From Strigamia acuminata (lineage: Eukaryota > Arthropoda > Chilopoda > Geophilomorpha > Linotaeniidae), in contig CASHSZ010000020.1 in NCBI GenBank assembly GCA_949358305.1, forward strand, positions 27,603-91,602: a DNA stretch of 64,000 nucleotides, in the 5' to 3' direction. A model generated the notes under the pieces. That model was given only the letters and a program-made list of their open reading frames with translations. It did not search any database and was not told where the DNA came from. Each line of letters begins with the position of its first letter. The first letter of the stretch is position 1. Below are positions 1-10,833 of this stretch, piece after piece. The translations under genes were made by a program, and so were the position numbers.

Positions 1-935
1 TTTTCCCGTAACCAATTCGATCTCGTGCATTACGTAACTAGTCTTTCCTGGATCTTTATTTAAGTTCTTCGAGTGCTTCTTGAGCATTTCCTCGAGGAGT
101 TTCGTTTGTTCTTCTCCAAGATTGGCGTCCATGGCCAGATTATGTATTAAATTCTCCTCTTGGAGGATAGTATTAAACGACTTAAAATTATAGTCTTGGA
201 TGAACTTCTTAATTTCGCCTCCTCCCCATTCCTCGTCGTCCTTAGCTTTGTCTAGGAGTTCCGGAGGTATTATGGGTAGTCGTGGGTCCTCGTGGTTGTC
301 GATGTAATTCCACGAACGTGTGACTGGGTTGGGCTGGATGTTCATCCGTTCCATCAAATCCATTCCTATCAGCAGGATTGTGTCTCGGGTTGGTAACACG
401 ATGAAGAAATGCTTAATCGTGCCTCCTTCCCATACAAAATCGGTTGATAACGTCCCCACTGCTCTAACTTCTCCCGCTGCTGTAAGAACTCGAATGTTCT
501 CGTTCATTCCCCGTAATTTTTTCTGTATTTTTTCTTCGAGTGATTCGAATAAGTCGGTGGAGATAAACGACTGATCCGCTCCCGAGTCGAGTAGTCCCAT
601 TAACACCTTTTTGCCGAAAGAGACTGGTATTTTAGCCAGTACGCTCTTCGCTTCTGTTGATAGGTTGCAACGAAGTATTCGCTTTTTAAGAGGATTGGCC
701 CCTTGGTCAAGCGGCAAAGTCATGAAAGCGTTGGCTATACCGTCTTCGTCTCTAATTTCGAATTTCCGTTTTTTGGTTGGAGTTGTGACTTCCTCGTTGG
801 CAGCTTCCTCGAAGAATTCCAACAATTTTTCCATTTCTTTAATTTGTTTTTCCACCAGAGTAAGGTCCATCGTTTTCGAAGTTATCGCGAGCGGATGTGG
901 AATCACTTTTGTTCCGCCCGCGAGTTCCAGTTTTT
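1..935 (-). CDS. pol: pol, N-terminal part: retropepsin-type aspartic protease (partial, continues off the left edge)
   Basis: The frame is open without a stop from the frameshift site to position 1. It is in the -1 frame relative to gag and is probably made only as a Gag-Pol fusion, so no own start codon is assigned. The protease active site is LLDSGADQSF, with the catalytic Asp codon at 588-586, and the later TILLIGMDLM (about 346-375 region) fits the hydrophobic-hydrophobic-Gly motif that closes the retropepsin fold. The last residues before the window edge, HEIELVTGK, look like the linker that normally leads into reverse transcriptase. The protein cleaves the Gag and Gag-Pol polyproteins in retrotransposon particles. 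RT, RNase H and integrase are expected further left but are not seen. Confidence 0.85.
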
Positions 936-3749
936 TGTCATACTGTCGAGTTTGGCGGTGAGTTCCTTCAAGATTTTGTCTTGTTCCTTCGCGAGCAATT
1001 TCACTAGCTCCTCACGCTCTGCGGCCTTGTCGTCGGCTTTTTTCTTTGCCAGTTTTGGGCAGGCCTGACGCCAGTGGCCGTCTTCGTTACAGAAATTACA
1101 AGGGCTTTTCTTCTTTCCCTCCCGCTCAAAAGGTTTTTTGGGGTAGTCCTTCTTCTCGGAAGTCGCCTCTGTTTTCGGGTTGTGGTGTTCCGATTTTCTG
1201 GACTTCATCTGAGGTCGGTAGCTGGGCGCCAGTTCCTTCCCCATGTTTGCGTGTACCACATCGTTGATACCTTCGTCAGCCTCATCGCTTTCCGAGAATT
1301 GCTCAGAGTCTTCGCTTACTTCGTCTTCCGACTTTTCCTCGGCGGCGTTAGTTTGCGTGCGATAGGCCTTACTCGGAGGTGGTAAAGGGTTAGAAGCTTG
1401 TTGGTTTTTCTTTGAGGGGAGTGGCTCTATACTTCCGTTTAGATAATTTCGCGATTGGAGCAGCTTAGTGGAGTCTATGCTGCGCTCCTGTATTCGTTGC
1501 TGTCGGGCCACTCCTAGAGCTCGCTCTTCTTTTGTCAGATTTTCGTTATACCGAGCATTTACTTCGGTGTGTTTCTTCTCGACGAAAGCTAGGATGGCTT
1601 TGAAATTATCCCCCTTAGGAGCGTTCATTTCTCGTAGGACTTTGGTTGCGGTTTCGTTTAGTCCTTGTTCGAAGAGAGCTTTCTGAGCGTGTTGGTCAAA
1701 TGGTTTGTCCATTTCACGAAACAGGCTGTCGGCTCGTTGTACGTATTCCCTCAGAGTTTCCCCGGGAGCTTGCTTCATAGAGCTTACTCTTTTCTGGATT
1801 TCTTGGCTCGTCTCGCCATATTGATTGTGGAACTTTATGACGAAATCTTCCCAGTTTCGGGGTTGGACATCAGCGTACCAGTTTCGGGCCCGGTTGATCA
1901 GCATTTCTGGTATTCCGCGTGCAACCATTTCGTCGGGTTCCGCTCCTAAGCGATTAATCGTCAGGGCGACTTCGTCCAAAAACAAGTTGCCGGCGTTCCA
2001 GGATCCGTCGAACTTAATTAGTCTCAGGGTCGTCCACTTGATGTTGTTATCCTTGCGAGAATACAGCCATCGGTCTGCGGAGTAACGTTTCAACAATCCT
2101 TCGCTTCGATCGTCCTCCTCGGTCTCTTGGCCACGGCTTTGTTGAAGCTTTTGGTCCATGGCCTGAAGGAGTTCGTCTCTCATCGTCCGTAGTTGGTTGC
2201 TTAGCGAGTCAGTCTCACTAAGCAGCGGTGATGATCGTGGATTGTCGGAAGGGAGGCTTGGGTAATGCGTACCGTTGCCCGTCAGTCCGAACTGATTGTG
2301 TTGGAACGACGTTTTCCCTGATGATCCCGCGGTGTTCGGGTTATTCGTGAGGTCTTGCGCTATGGTTGAGTTATCTGGGTTCGCTTTCTCTGGAGCGGAG
2401 GTTTGGCTCAACTTTGTTCCGGGCGGTATCAGATCGTCCAGTCGGGTCCCCGTGAGGCCTTCGTTCGTTTTTTTGATAAAAACGTAGGAATCTCTCCCAG
2501 CATACGCTTCGGCGGCGTGTTTCTTTTCGAGGTGATTTTTAACTGCGTTAATCTCCTCGAGCGTCGGCATGGCCAGTTTATTTTGACCTACTTCGTTGCG
2601 TATTTGATTCTTCTGATTTATACATCTGATTAGTTCTGCGTTAGGGTCGCCTGGGTTGTTATTACTGGTTTGGCCAGTTTTCATTGCGAATGAGTTTTTT
2701 ATTGCCCATGATTGCGCGCCCTGATTATTCCTCCTATCTTGTATAAACGCCTCGTACAGTTCTCCTTTGACTTCGTCCGATTCGTTCAAGATGCTATCTA
2801 GTCCGTTGACTCGGATACTGCCGTGAGATGCTTGAGAGTCGATACTTTCGCTGTCTGACGTTGCTTCGCCGCCTGTCTCGGACTGTTGTCGATCTGCTCC
2901 GACCCGACGTCGTTTCTCTCCGCGTCTGGCCGTGTTATCTGCCGATCGTTTTTCAGTCCTCTGATTTACTAGGTCGATTACTCGGCTTAGCTCTGCGTAG
3001 GGATCCTTGTCCTGGTCGATCTCGATGCCGTGTGCGCAAGCTACCCGAGTTACTTCTATTGCTTTGGCTACCAGCTCCTTAGCTGTGTGAGACCGTTCTG
3101 GGGAGCTCTGTACGGAGTTTGGCTCCGAATGCTGGCTTAACCCGTTGCTTGGCGGCCGGATCTGGCAGTCCTTTGCCATTTCTCGTTCGATTATTTTCTG
3201 CTTCGCGAGCAATTCTCGAGCCAGCTCGCGCTCCAGTGCCATTTGTTTAGCTTGGTGTTCTTGTGCCAAGCTCTGTTCCATGGCAGCTAATTTCTCGCGA
3301 TGCTCTCTGGCTAAATCTTCCATCAATTCGTTTTTCTTCTTCTCTAACGCGACTGTTCTTGCTTGGTCTGCGCGGGCAGCCTCGTTGATCATTGCGGCAC
3401 TTGTGTTTGCCGCTTTATTTAGAAGAGTCATTAGATCCATTTCACTGGGATCCTTTTCGACAGGTCTTGGGCTTTTCAATCCGAATCGAGGGTTTTCGAA
3501 CGATTTATTTAGTCCGTTTTCTTCGTGAGAGCTTCCTGATCCTTCGAATTCGCCTCCCGTAAACGGAAGTTGTCTTGCAAGGGGAAGGCTTTCACTTGAT
3601 GATTCCGTTGAAACTTTAGTCGAGTTAGTCTCGACTTCTGGTTCCACGTGGTTCGCTTCTTCCGCTTTTTGGCGTTCGATTTCTTCGGCTTCTTTTCTAT
3701 CCTTTTCGTCGTTACGCCTTTTTCTATCTTCTGCGGTAGTTTTTGTCAT
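903..3749 (-). CDS. gag: Gag polyprotein of a Ty3/gypsy element, unusually long (948 aa)
   Basis: Structural protein that would form the virus-like particle and package the element's RNA. The N-terminal 570 residues are charged and low in complexity, with heptad-like Glu/Lys/Ala-rich stretches (about 5-30 and 135-195) that predict long coiled coils. A retrotransposon-gag core follows at about 576-730, starting RLIKFDGSWNAGN and holding the RNWYADVQPRNWEDF and ETLREYVQRADSLF motifs. An acidic linker (800-830) leads to one zinc knuckle, C884-X2-C887-X4-H892-X4-C897, then a 50-residue charged, coiled-coil tail. The start is the first Met of the frame, 72 nt after the primer-binding site. Gypsy Gags are commonly 300-500 aa, so the N-terminal extension is notable. 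Pol follows in the -1 frame. Confidence 0.9.
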   Translation of the reverse strand: MTKTTAEDRKRRNDEKDRKEAEEIERQKAEEANHVEPEVETNSTKVSTESSSESLPLARQLPFTGGEFEGSGSSHEENGLNKSFENPRFGLKSPRPVEKDPSEMDLMTLLNKAANTSAAMINEAARADQARTVALEKKKNELMEDLAREHREKLAAMEQSLAQEHQAKQMALERELARELLAKQKIIEREMAKDCQIRPPSNGLSQHSEPNSVQSSPERSHTAKELVAKAIEVTRVACAHGIEIDQDKDPYAELSRVIDLVNQRTEKRSADNTARRGEKRRRVGADRQQSETGGEATSDSESIDSQASHGSIRVNGLDSILNESDEVKGELYEAFIQDRRNNQGAQSWAIKNSFAMKTGQTSNNNPGDPNAELIRCINQKNQIRNEVGQNKLAMPTLEEINAVKNHLEKKHAAEAYAGRDSYVFIKKTNEGLTGTRLDDLIPPGTKLSQTSAPEKANPDNSTIAQDLTNNPNTAGSSGKTSFQHNQFGLTGNGTHYPSLPSDNPRSSPLLSETDSLSNQLRTMRDELLQAMDQKLQQSRGQETEEDDRSEGLLKRYSADRWLYSRKDNNIKWTTLRLIKFDGSWNAGNLFLDEVALTINRLGAEPDEMVARGIPEMLINRARNWYADVQPRNWEDFVIKFHNQYGETSQEIQKRVSSMKQAPGETLREYVQRADSLFREMDKPFDQHAQKALFEQGLNETATKVLREMNAPKGDNFKAILAFVEKKHTEVNARYNENLTKEERALGVARQQRIQERSIDSTKLLQSRNYLNGSIEPLPSKKNQQASNPLPPPSKAYRTQTNAAEEKSEDEVSEDSEQFSESDEADEGINDVVHANMGKELAPSYRPQMKSRKSEHHNPKTEATSEKKDYPKKPFEREGKKKSPCNFCNEDGHWRQACPKLAKKKADDKAAEREELVKLLAKEQDKILKELTAKLDSMTKNWNSRAEQK
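930..936 (-). promoter_or_regulatory. -1 ribosomal frameshift slippery site A_AAA_AAC
   Basis: On the minus strand, gag codons ACA AAA AAC give the canonical X_XXY_YYZ heptamer A AAA AAC, 25 nt before the gag stop (TGA at 905-903). A -1 slip here moves exactly into the open pol frame. Position, frame and sequence all agree. I did not fold the downstream RNA, so a stimulatory pseudoknot or stem is not shown. Confidence 0.85.
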
Positions 3750-3821
3750 TTCTTACGATATAATGATCGATCGAAAGATCCCGGTTATTATTTAAAGTAT
3801 TGTCTTAAGGTTAGCAAATCT

Positions 3822-3839
3822 ATCCCGGACAGACCCCCA
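3822..3839 (-). other. Primer-binding site, tRNA-Pro-like
   Basis: Minus-strand TGGGGGTCTGTCCGGGAT starts 2 nt inside the LTR end. It begins with TGG, the complement of the tRNA CCA end, and matches the classic retroviral tRNA-Pro PBS at 15 of 18 positions, the three differences being consecutive in the acceptor stem. The position is exactly where a PBS must be; the tRNA identity is an inference from memory of that PBS. Confidence 0.65.
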
Positions 3840-3841
3840 CG

Positions 3842-4472
3842 TGTCGTGATTCGACTTTGTGGTTAAAGATAATAAATAATACACTCGGGAATACAATATA
3901 TTTCAAATACTGCTTTATTAAAACACGCTTACTAATACAAATATAAGTCAAGATGTTTCCTGTGTTGGTCCTCGGATTCGGCTGCGAATACGAGTTGCCG
4001 CTAAACAATGGCGGATCCAATTGTTTAGTCCTACGCGTGGTCTATGTTTGTTGTCTAGGGTATTTCCACGTGTTATTATGAACACGCGAGAATTCGCTTT
4101 CTCGTGCGAATTAAACGAATATCGTTCGAATATTTATTCTAGCGTAGATTGGCTACGCTAAATAAATGTGGCTGTTGTACAGTTGAGATGGTCAGCGGGC
4201 ACCGGTCCTCGATCAATCCGTGAAACGGCCTGAAAGGTGAGGTAAATGGTGCTCTTGCTGAAATGTGGTAACTGTAGTGTCGTTTCCGGTCAAGTATCGG
4301 CGTTATATACTAACCGGAAATGACGTCATATGCAAATCCTTCCGATTATGCAGGTTCGCAGAAACACGAGACTAGTCAGTCTAGTCGGTATTTCTAGCGC
4401 GCTCTAGTGGCGAGTATTAGTAACACAATAATCACCGCTAATTACTTCTTCAGGTGATGCCGAATCACCACA
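3842..4472 (-). repeat. 5' LTR of the gypsy-type element (631 bp)
   Basis: The ends are TGTCGTGATTCG and CGAATCACCACA, inverted repeats of 12 bp with one mismatch, with the TG...CA dinucleotides of LTRs. The inner border is next to the PBS, and the outer border is the first base of clean satellite sequence (GGTTTAAACAC). It is the promoter and 5' end of the element, transcribed on the minus strand. The partner LTR is outside the window, so age cannot be judged. Confidence 0.85.
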
Positions 4473-7400
4473 GGTTTAAACACTATTTCTAAACATTCAG
4501 AGACATTGGTCTTGTGGTGTTTGTGCTAAGTCAACTGCGATGTGAAATATGCTCAAAATTTTTTTTTCAAAATTTATTGCTTGGGTGTTGCTAAAACTTA
4601 TATTGAAGGCTTCTACTAAGGTTTAAACATTATTTCTAAACATTCAGAGACATTGGTCTTGTGGTGTTTGTGCTAAGTCAACTGTGATGAGATCAAAGTC
4701 TATTCTCCCAAATCATTGGTTAGATGTTTCTAAAACTTACATTGGAGCCTTCTACTAAGGTTTAAACACTATTTCTGAACATTCAGAGACATTGGTCTTG
4801 TGGTGTTTGTGCTAAGTCAACTGTGATGAGATCAAAATTCTATTCTCCCAAATCATTGGTTGGATGTTTCTAAAACTTACATTGGAGCCTTCTACTAAGG
4901 TTTAAACACTATTTCTGAACATTCAGAGACATTGGTCTTGTGGTGTTTGTGCTAAGTCAACTGTGATGTGAAATAAGCTCAAAATTTTTTTTTCAAAATT
5001 TATTGCTTGGGTGTTGCTAAAACTTATATTGAAGGCTTCTACTAAGGTTTAAACACTATTTCTGAACGTTCAGAGACATTGGTCTTGTGGTGTTTGTGCT
5101 AAGTCAACTGTGATGAGATCAAAAGTCTATTCAACCAAATCATCGCTTGGATGTTGCTAAAACTTACATTGAAGGCTTCTACTAAGGTTTAAACACTATT
5201 TCTGCACATCCAGAGATATTGGTCTTGTGGTGTTTGTGCTAAGTCAACTGTGATGAGATCAAAAGTCTATTCTCCCAAATCATCGGTTGGATGTTTCTAA
5301 AACTTACATTGGAGCCTTCTACTAAGGTTTAAACACTATTTCTGAACATTCAGAGACATTGATCTTGTGGTGTTTGTGCTAAGTCAACTGTGATGAGATC
5401 AAAAGTCTATTCTTCCAAATCATTGGTTGGATGTTTCTAAAACTTACATTGGAGCCTTCTACTAGGGTTTAAACACTATTTCTGAACATTCAGAGACATT
5501 GGTCTTGTGGTGTTTGTGCTAAGTCAACTGTGATGAGATCAAAAGTCTATTCTCCCAAATCATTGGTTGGATGTTTCTAAAACTTACATTGGAGCCTTCT
5601 ACTAAGGTTTAAACACTATTTCTGAACATTCAGAGACATTGGTCTAGTGGTGTTTGTGCTAAGTCAACTGTGATGTGAAAGAAGCTCAAAATTTTTTTTT
5701 CAAAATTTATTGCTTGGGTGTTGCTAAAACTTATATTGAAGGCTTCTACTAAGGTTTAAACACTATTTCTGAACATTCAGAGACATTGGACTTGTGGTGT
5801 TTGTGCTAAGTCAACTGTGATGAGATCAAAAGTCTATTCTCCCAAATCATCGGTTGGATGTTTCTAAAACTTACATTGGAGCCTTCTACTAAGGTTTAAA
5901 CACTATTTCTGAACATTCAGAGACATTGGTCTTGTGGTGTTTGTGCTAAGTCAACTGTGATGAGATCAAAAGTCTATTCTCCCAAATCATTGGTTGGATG
6001 TTTCTAAAACTTACATTGGAGCCTTCTACTAAGGTTTAAACACTATTTCTGAACATTCAGAGACATTGGTCTTGTGGTGTTTGTGCTAAGTCAACTGTGA
6101 TGAGATCAAAAGTCTATTCTCCCAAATCATCGGTTGAATGTTTCTAAAACTTACATTGGAGCCTTCTACTAAGGTTTAAACACTATTTCTGAACATTCAG
6201 AGACATTGGTCTTGTGGTGTTTGTGCTAAGTCAACTGTGATGAGATCAAAAGTTTATTCTCCCAAATCATCGGTTGAATGTTTCTAAAACTTACATTGGA
6301 GCCTTCTACTAAAGTTTAAACACTATTTCTGAACATTCAGAGACATTGGTCTTGTGGTGTTTGTGCTAAGTCAACTGTGATGAGATCAAAAGTCTATTCT
6401 CCCAAATCATCGGTTGGATGTTTCTAAAACTTACATTGGAGCCTTCTACTAAGGTTTAAACACTATTTCTAAACATTCAGAGACATTGGTCTTGTGGTGT
6501 TTGTGCTAAGTCAACTGCGATGTGAAATATGCTCAAAATTTTTTTTTCAAAATTTATTGCTTGGGTGTTGCTAAAACTTATATTGAAGGCTTCTACTAAG
6601 GTTTAAACATTATTTCTAAACATTCAGAGACATTGGTCTTGTGGTGTTTGTGCTAAGTCAACTGTGATGAGATCAAAGTCTATTCTCCCAAATCATTGGT
6701 TAGATGTTTCTAAAACTTACATTGGAGCCTTCTACTAAGGTTTAAACACTATTTCTGAACATTCAGAGACATTGGTCTTGTGGTGTTTGTGCTAAGTCAA
6801 CTGTGATGAGATCAAAATTCTATTCTCCCAAATCATTGGTTGGATGTTTCTAAAACTTACATTGGAGCCTTCTACTAAGGTTTAAACACTATTTCTGAAC
6901 ATTCAGAGACATTGGTCTTGTGGTGTTTGTGCTAAGTCAACTGTGATGTGAAATAAGCTCAAAATTTTTTTTTCAAAATTTATTGCTTGGGTGTTGCTAA
7001 AACTTATATTGAAGGCTTCTACTAAGGTTTAAACACTATTTCTGAACGTTCAGAGACATTGGTCTTGTGGTGTTTGTGCTAAGTCAACTGTGATGAGATC
7101 AAAAGTCTATTCAACCAAATCATCGCTTGGATGTTGCTAAAACTTACATTGAAGGCTTCTACTAAGGTTTAAACACTATTTCTGCACATCCAGAGATATT
7201 GGTCTTGTGGTGTTTGTGCTAAGTCAACTGTGATGAGATCAAAAGTCTATTCTCCCAAATCATCGGTTGGATGTTTCTAAAACTTACATTGGAGCCTTCT
7301 ACTAAGGTTTAAACACTATTTCTGAACATTCAGAGACATTGATCTTGTGGTGTTTGTGCTAAGTCAACTGTGATGAGATCAAAAGTCTATTCTTCCAAAT

Positions 7401-8232
7401 CATTGGTTGGATGTTTCTAAAACTTACATTGGAGCCTTCTACTAGGGTTTAAACACTATTTCTGAACATTCAGAGACATTGGTCTTGTGGTGTTTGTGCT
7501 AAGTCAACTGTGATGAGATCAAAAGTCTATTCTCCCAAATCATTGGTTGGATGTTTCTAAAACTTACATTGGAGCCTTCTACTAAGGTTTAAACACTATT
7601 TCTGAACATTCAGAGACATTGGTCTAGTGGTGTTTGTGCTAAGTCAACTGTGATGTGAAAGAAGCTCAAAATTTTTTTTTCAAAATTTATTGCTTGGGTG
7701 TTGCTAAAACTTATATTGAAGGCTTCTACTAAGGTTTAAACACTATTTCTGAACATTCAGAGACATTGGACTTGTGGTGTTTGTGCTAAGTCAACTGTGA
7801 TGAGATCAAAAGTCTATTCTCCCAAATCATCGGTTGGATGTTTCTAAAACTTACATTGGAGCCTTCTACTAAGGTTTAAACACTATTTCTGAACATTCAG
7901 AGACATTGGTCTTGTGGTGTTTGTGCTAAGTCAACTGTGATGAGATCAAAAGTCTATTCTCCCAAATCATTGGTTGGATGTTTCTAAAACTTACATTGGA
8001 GCCTTCTACTAAGGTTTAAACACTATTTCTGAACATTCAGAGACATTGGTCTTGTGGTGTTTGTGCTAAGTCAACTGTGATGAGATCAAAAGTCTATTCT
8101 CCCAAATCATCGGTTGAATGTTTCTAAAACTTACATTGGAGCCTTCTACTAAGGTTTAAACACTATTTCTGAACATTCAGAGACATTGGTCTTGTGGTGT
8201 TTGTGCTAAGTCAACTGTGATGAGATCAAAAG
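4473..8232 (+). repeat. 1980-bp higher-order repeat, two tandem copies with no visible difference over 1.78 kb
   Basis: Positions 4473-6252 and 6453-8232 read the same base for base, including private variants such as the 139-bp monomer, TCTGCACATCCAGAGATATT and GGTCTAGTGG. The first mismatch is at 6254/8234. The period equals 14 monomers (11 A-type, one of them 1 bp short, and 3 B-type). Confidence 0.9.
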
Positions 8233-9068
8233 TCTATTCTCCCAAATCATTGGTTGGATGTTTCTAAAACTTACATTGGAGCCTTCTACTAAGGTTTAAA
8301 CACTATTTCTGAACATTCAGAGACATTGGTCTTGTGGTGTTTGTGCTAAGTCAACTGTGATGAGATCAAAAGTCTATTCTCCCAAATCATTGGTTGGATG
8401 TTTCTAAAACTTACATTGGAGCCTTCTACTAGGGTTTAAACACTATTTCTGAACATTCAGAGACATTGGTCTTGTGGTGTTTGTGCTAAGTCAACTGTGA
8501 TGAGATCAAAAGTCTATTCTCCCAAATCATTGGTTGGATGTTTCTAAAACTTACATTGGAGCCTTCTACTAAGGTTTAAACACTATTTCTGAACATTCAG
8601 AGACATTGGTCTTGTGGTGTTTGTGCTAAGTCAACTGTGATGTGAAAGAAGCTCAAAATTTTTTTTTCAAAATTTATTGCTTGGGTGTTGCTAAAACTTA
8701 TATTGAAGGCTTCTACTAAGGTTTAAACACTATTTCTGAACGTTCAGAGACATTGGTCTTGTGGTGTTTGTGCTAAGTCAACTGTGATGAGATCAAAAGT
8801 CTATTCAACCAAATCATCGCTTGGATGTTGCTAAAACTTACATTGAAGGCTTCTACTAAGGTTTAAACACTATTTCTGAACATCCAGAGATATTGGTCTT
8901 GTGGTGTTTGTGCTAAGTCAACTGTGATGAGATCAAAAGTCTATTCTCCCAAATCATCGGTTGGATGTTTCTAAAACTTACATTGGAGCCTTCTACTAAG
9001 GTTTAAACACTATTTCTGAACATTCAGAGACATTGGTCTTGTGGTGTTTGTGCTAAGTCAACTGTGAT

Positions 9069-9072
9069 GAGA
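9069..9072. other. Target-site duplication GAGA, left copy
   Basis: The satellite reads CTGTGATGAGA, then the element begins. GAGATCAAAAG resumes at 17824, so the 4-bp GAGA is present on both sides and the uninterrupted monomer is restored when one copy is removed. Confidence 0.9.
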
Positions 9073-10813
9073 TGTTGCCAGCAAGCAGTGATTGCTGCAA
9101 GGACTGGCAACTCAAGCACCTCGTAATAAACATTCGAGCGATCAAATCTTCGCACAGCACTTTTCACCACCCGACTCGATTGAACCCATTCTGACATCTG
9201 ATAACGCATATCATGTTTTCTGACTTGGCCACCATTGTCCTCTCCATGTCGACCAAAACTCGAGAACCTGGCTTTTGCTTTAAACATGACTGTTGGCGGA
9301 TATTCGGGCTCGAATATCAATCTCGTCTATCATAAATCAAAGATGGCGCAGATTCGAATCTCGCGCTCGTGTGCAGACGAAAAGAGACACTCGTTCTTAC
9401 TTACGAACAAAAATAAAACCGATGTTTAATCGTTCAAATCAAAACTATAACTGTTATTACAATGTGCAAACTCGTGCCACGGTCTCTAATAACAATAAAC
9501 GTCAATACGACAGCATTATTAATAAAATAGATAACAATATATCAAAAAGCCAATGTCTCAAAACGGCCTCCGTACAACAAAACAAGAACGGCCGTTGAGA
9601 GTTCAAATTACACCAAAAAACTTGTCTCTAATATCGAAAATTGTGCATATAAATAACCCAAACCCTAATGATTATTTAATGCCACGAAAATGAATTGAAA
9701 GAAGGTGCAAACCTTCAAAATTAAAATCTCAACGAACATTGAATGGAAATCTCAAAAACCCGAAAACTGCTACATTTCGCCACGAGACGTCGCCTAATCA
9801 ATGTCAACGAACACTTAATCTAATCAATCGCAATTCTCGCATCCCGGACATGGCCACTGTCAAAATACGAATAAAGAACCCAAATAATGCATCCTCGACA
9901 CTCCTTGTGCGCATTTAATAAAACTCTTGCATTGCACGGAATTAAATTCCCATCTCCCGCACCATACCCAATGCTATTCGCGGGCGAGTTAGAAAACCCG
10001 AACTCGACCGAAAAGATGCTCGATTCGCCAAATCACGTGACACTCGACCAAACGATTGAATCTTATCCGAAACACAAAACAACGAAAAAGTAATCAACTA
10101 ATCAATTCGAAATCGTATTAAAATCACACAATAAAAACTTAAGTCGAACAAATCTCATTCTGAATCAAATTAAATCTCAAACGAAAACGAGGCTCGTTGT
10201 ACCAACTGTCTTCTAATGGCGGATCTAGCCGATCAACGCTCCTTGGTGACCAACGAAGCTTCGCCTCTGCCCAACGCTGAATCATCGGATTTCAATCCAC
10301 GGTAAAATACACCTAAAGCTATTTATTCAATCATCGGAGTTGTTTCTAACCTAATGCATTTAAATCTACAGGTTCAAACAACATCTTTCCGAGTGCGCTC
10401 CGACCAGACCAAACCGCTCGATAATCAACAACGACTTCGCCTTTCACTTTGAAACCCATCCTCGCCGTTATCTCCTTTAATTAGCGACCCAATGCCCGCC
10501 TGTACCGTGTCAGATAAGTTCTCGAAAATTATTCAAACTAACCGGAACCGAAATTAAAAACCTTAACTTTTCCTTTGTAGATAAATCCGATGCCCGAACT
10601 TAACACAAGATGGCGTGACACGCCCGAATCTCAAACTACTGGCGAAAATTCTATGATTTAAGATTCTGCTGCGATATATTCCGACCAATAAACAAAGATC
10701 CGAGTAGCTTACGACAAAGGAAAGAACAACATGAATATTCCATTGATTCAGGTAAAAAACTGAAGCTCTTTTTTCAACTTAACATTATTTCTGTTGCGTT
10801 TCTGCTCGCAACA
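9073..10813 (-). repeat. 3' LTR of the non-autonomous element (1741 bp)
   Basis: It starts TGTTGCCAGCAAGC and ends TCTGCTCGCAACA, giving a 6-bp perfect inverted terminus TGTTGC/GCAACA. The copy at 16083-17823 shows no difference in the lines I compared. The inner end carries a hairpin (10792-10813). Short open frames inside are the same in both LTRs and look like chance. Confidence 0.9.
10792..10813 (-). other. LTR-terminal hairpin shared with the BEL element
   Basis: TGTTGCG and CGCAACA pair perfectly over 7 bp around the 8-nt loop TTTCTGCT, at the very end of the LTR. The same stem with a nearly identical loop (TTCTTGCT) ends the BEL LTR at 37346-37367. An integrase end-recognition role is an inference. 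Confidence 0.6.
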
Positions 10814-10833
10814 TCGCTCCCACCAAAAAAAAA
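10814..10833 (-). other. Polypurine tract (minus strand)
   Basis: Read on the minus strand, a run of nine T is followed by GGTGGGAGCGA directly before the LTR. The BEL element has GGCTGGCAGCGA in the same place. This is the expected position for second-strand priming and fixes the element's orientation. Confidence 0.6.

Larger units (their letters stand above)
1..4472 (-). mobile_element. Ty3/gypsy-type LTR retrotransposon, 5' part (cut by window edge)
   Basis: On the minus strand the order is 5' LTR (3842-4472), primer-binding site, short leader, gag, -1 frameshift signal and protease at the start of pol. Gag and pol in overlapping frames with a -1 shift, a CX2CX4HX4C knuckle at the end of gag and a DSG protease are the layout of Ty3/gypsy elements. 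Reverse transcriptase, integrase, any env and the 3' LTR lie beyond the left edge. No stop or frameshift breaks the visible frames, so the element may be intact. It abuts satellite DNA at 4473. The target duplication cannot be confirmed because the other flank is not in the window. Confidence 0.9.
4473..9072 (+). repeat. Satellite DNA block 1 (140/147-bp monomers, 14-mer higher-order repeat)
   Basis: Head-to-tail monomers, drawn here from the AAGGTTTAAACAC phase. Type A is 140 bp. Type B is 147 bp and carries a run of nine T between two CAAAA blocks. Seven B monomers occur in this block. The block starts at monomer position 3 directly after the gypsy LTR and ends at position 75, in a GAGA that is duplicated on the far side of the next element. 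There is no coding potential and no inverted monomer. Two 139-bp monomers with a deleted A (near 4692 and 6672) mark the two copies of a 1980-bp unit. Confidence 0.95.

Noticed and set aside
320-3528. Plus-strand open frames opposite gag and protease
   Set aside because: Antisense shadows of the gag and pol frames.
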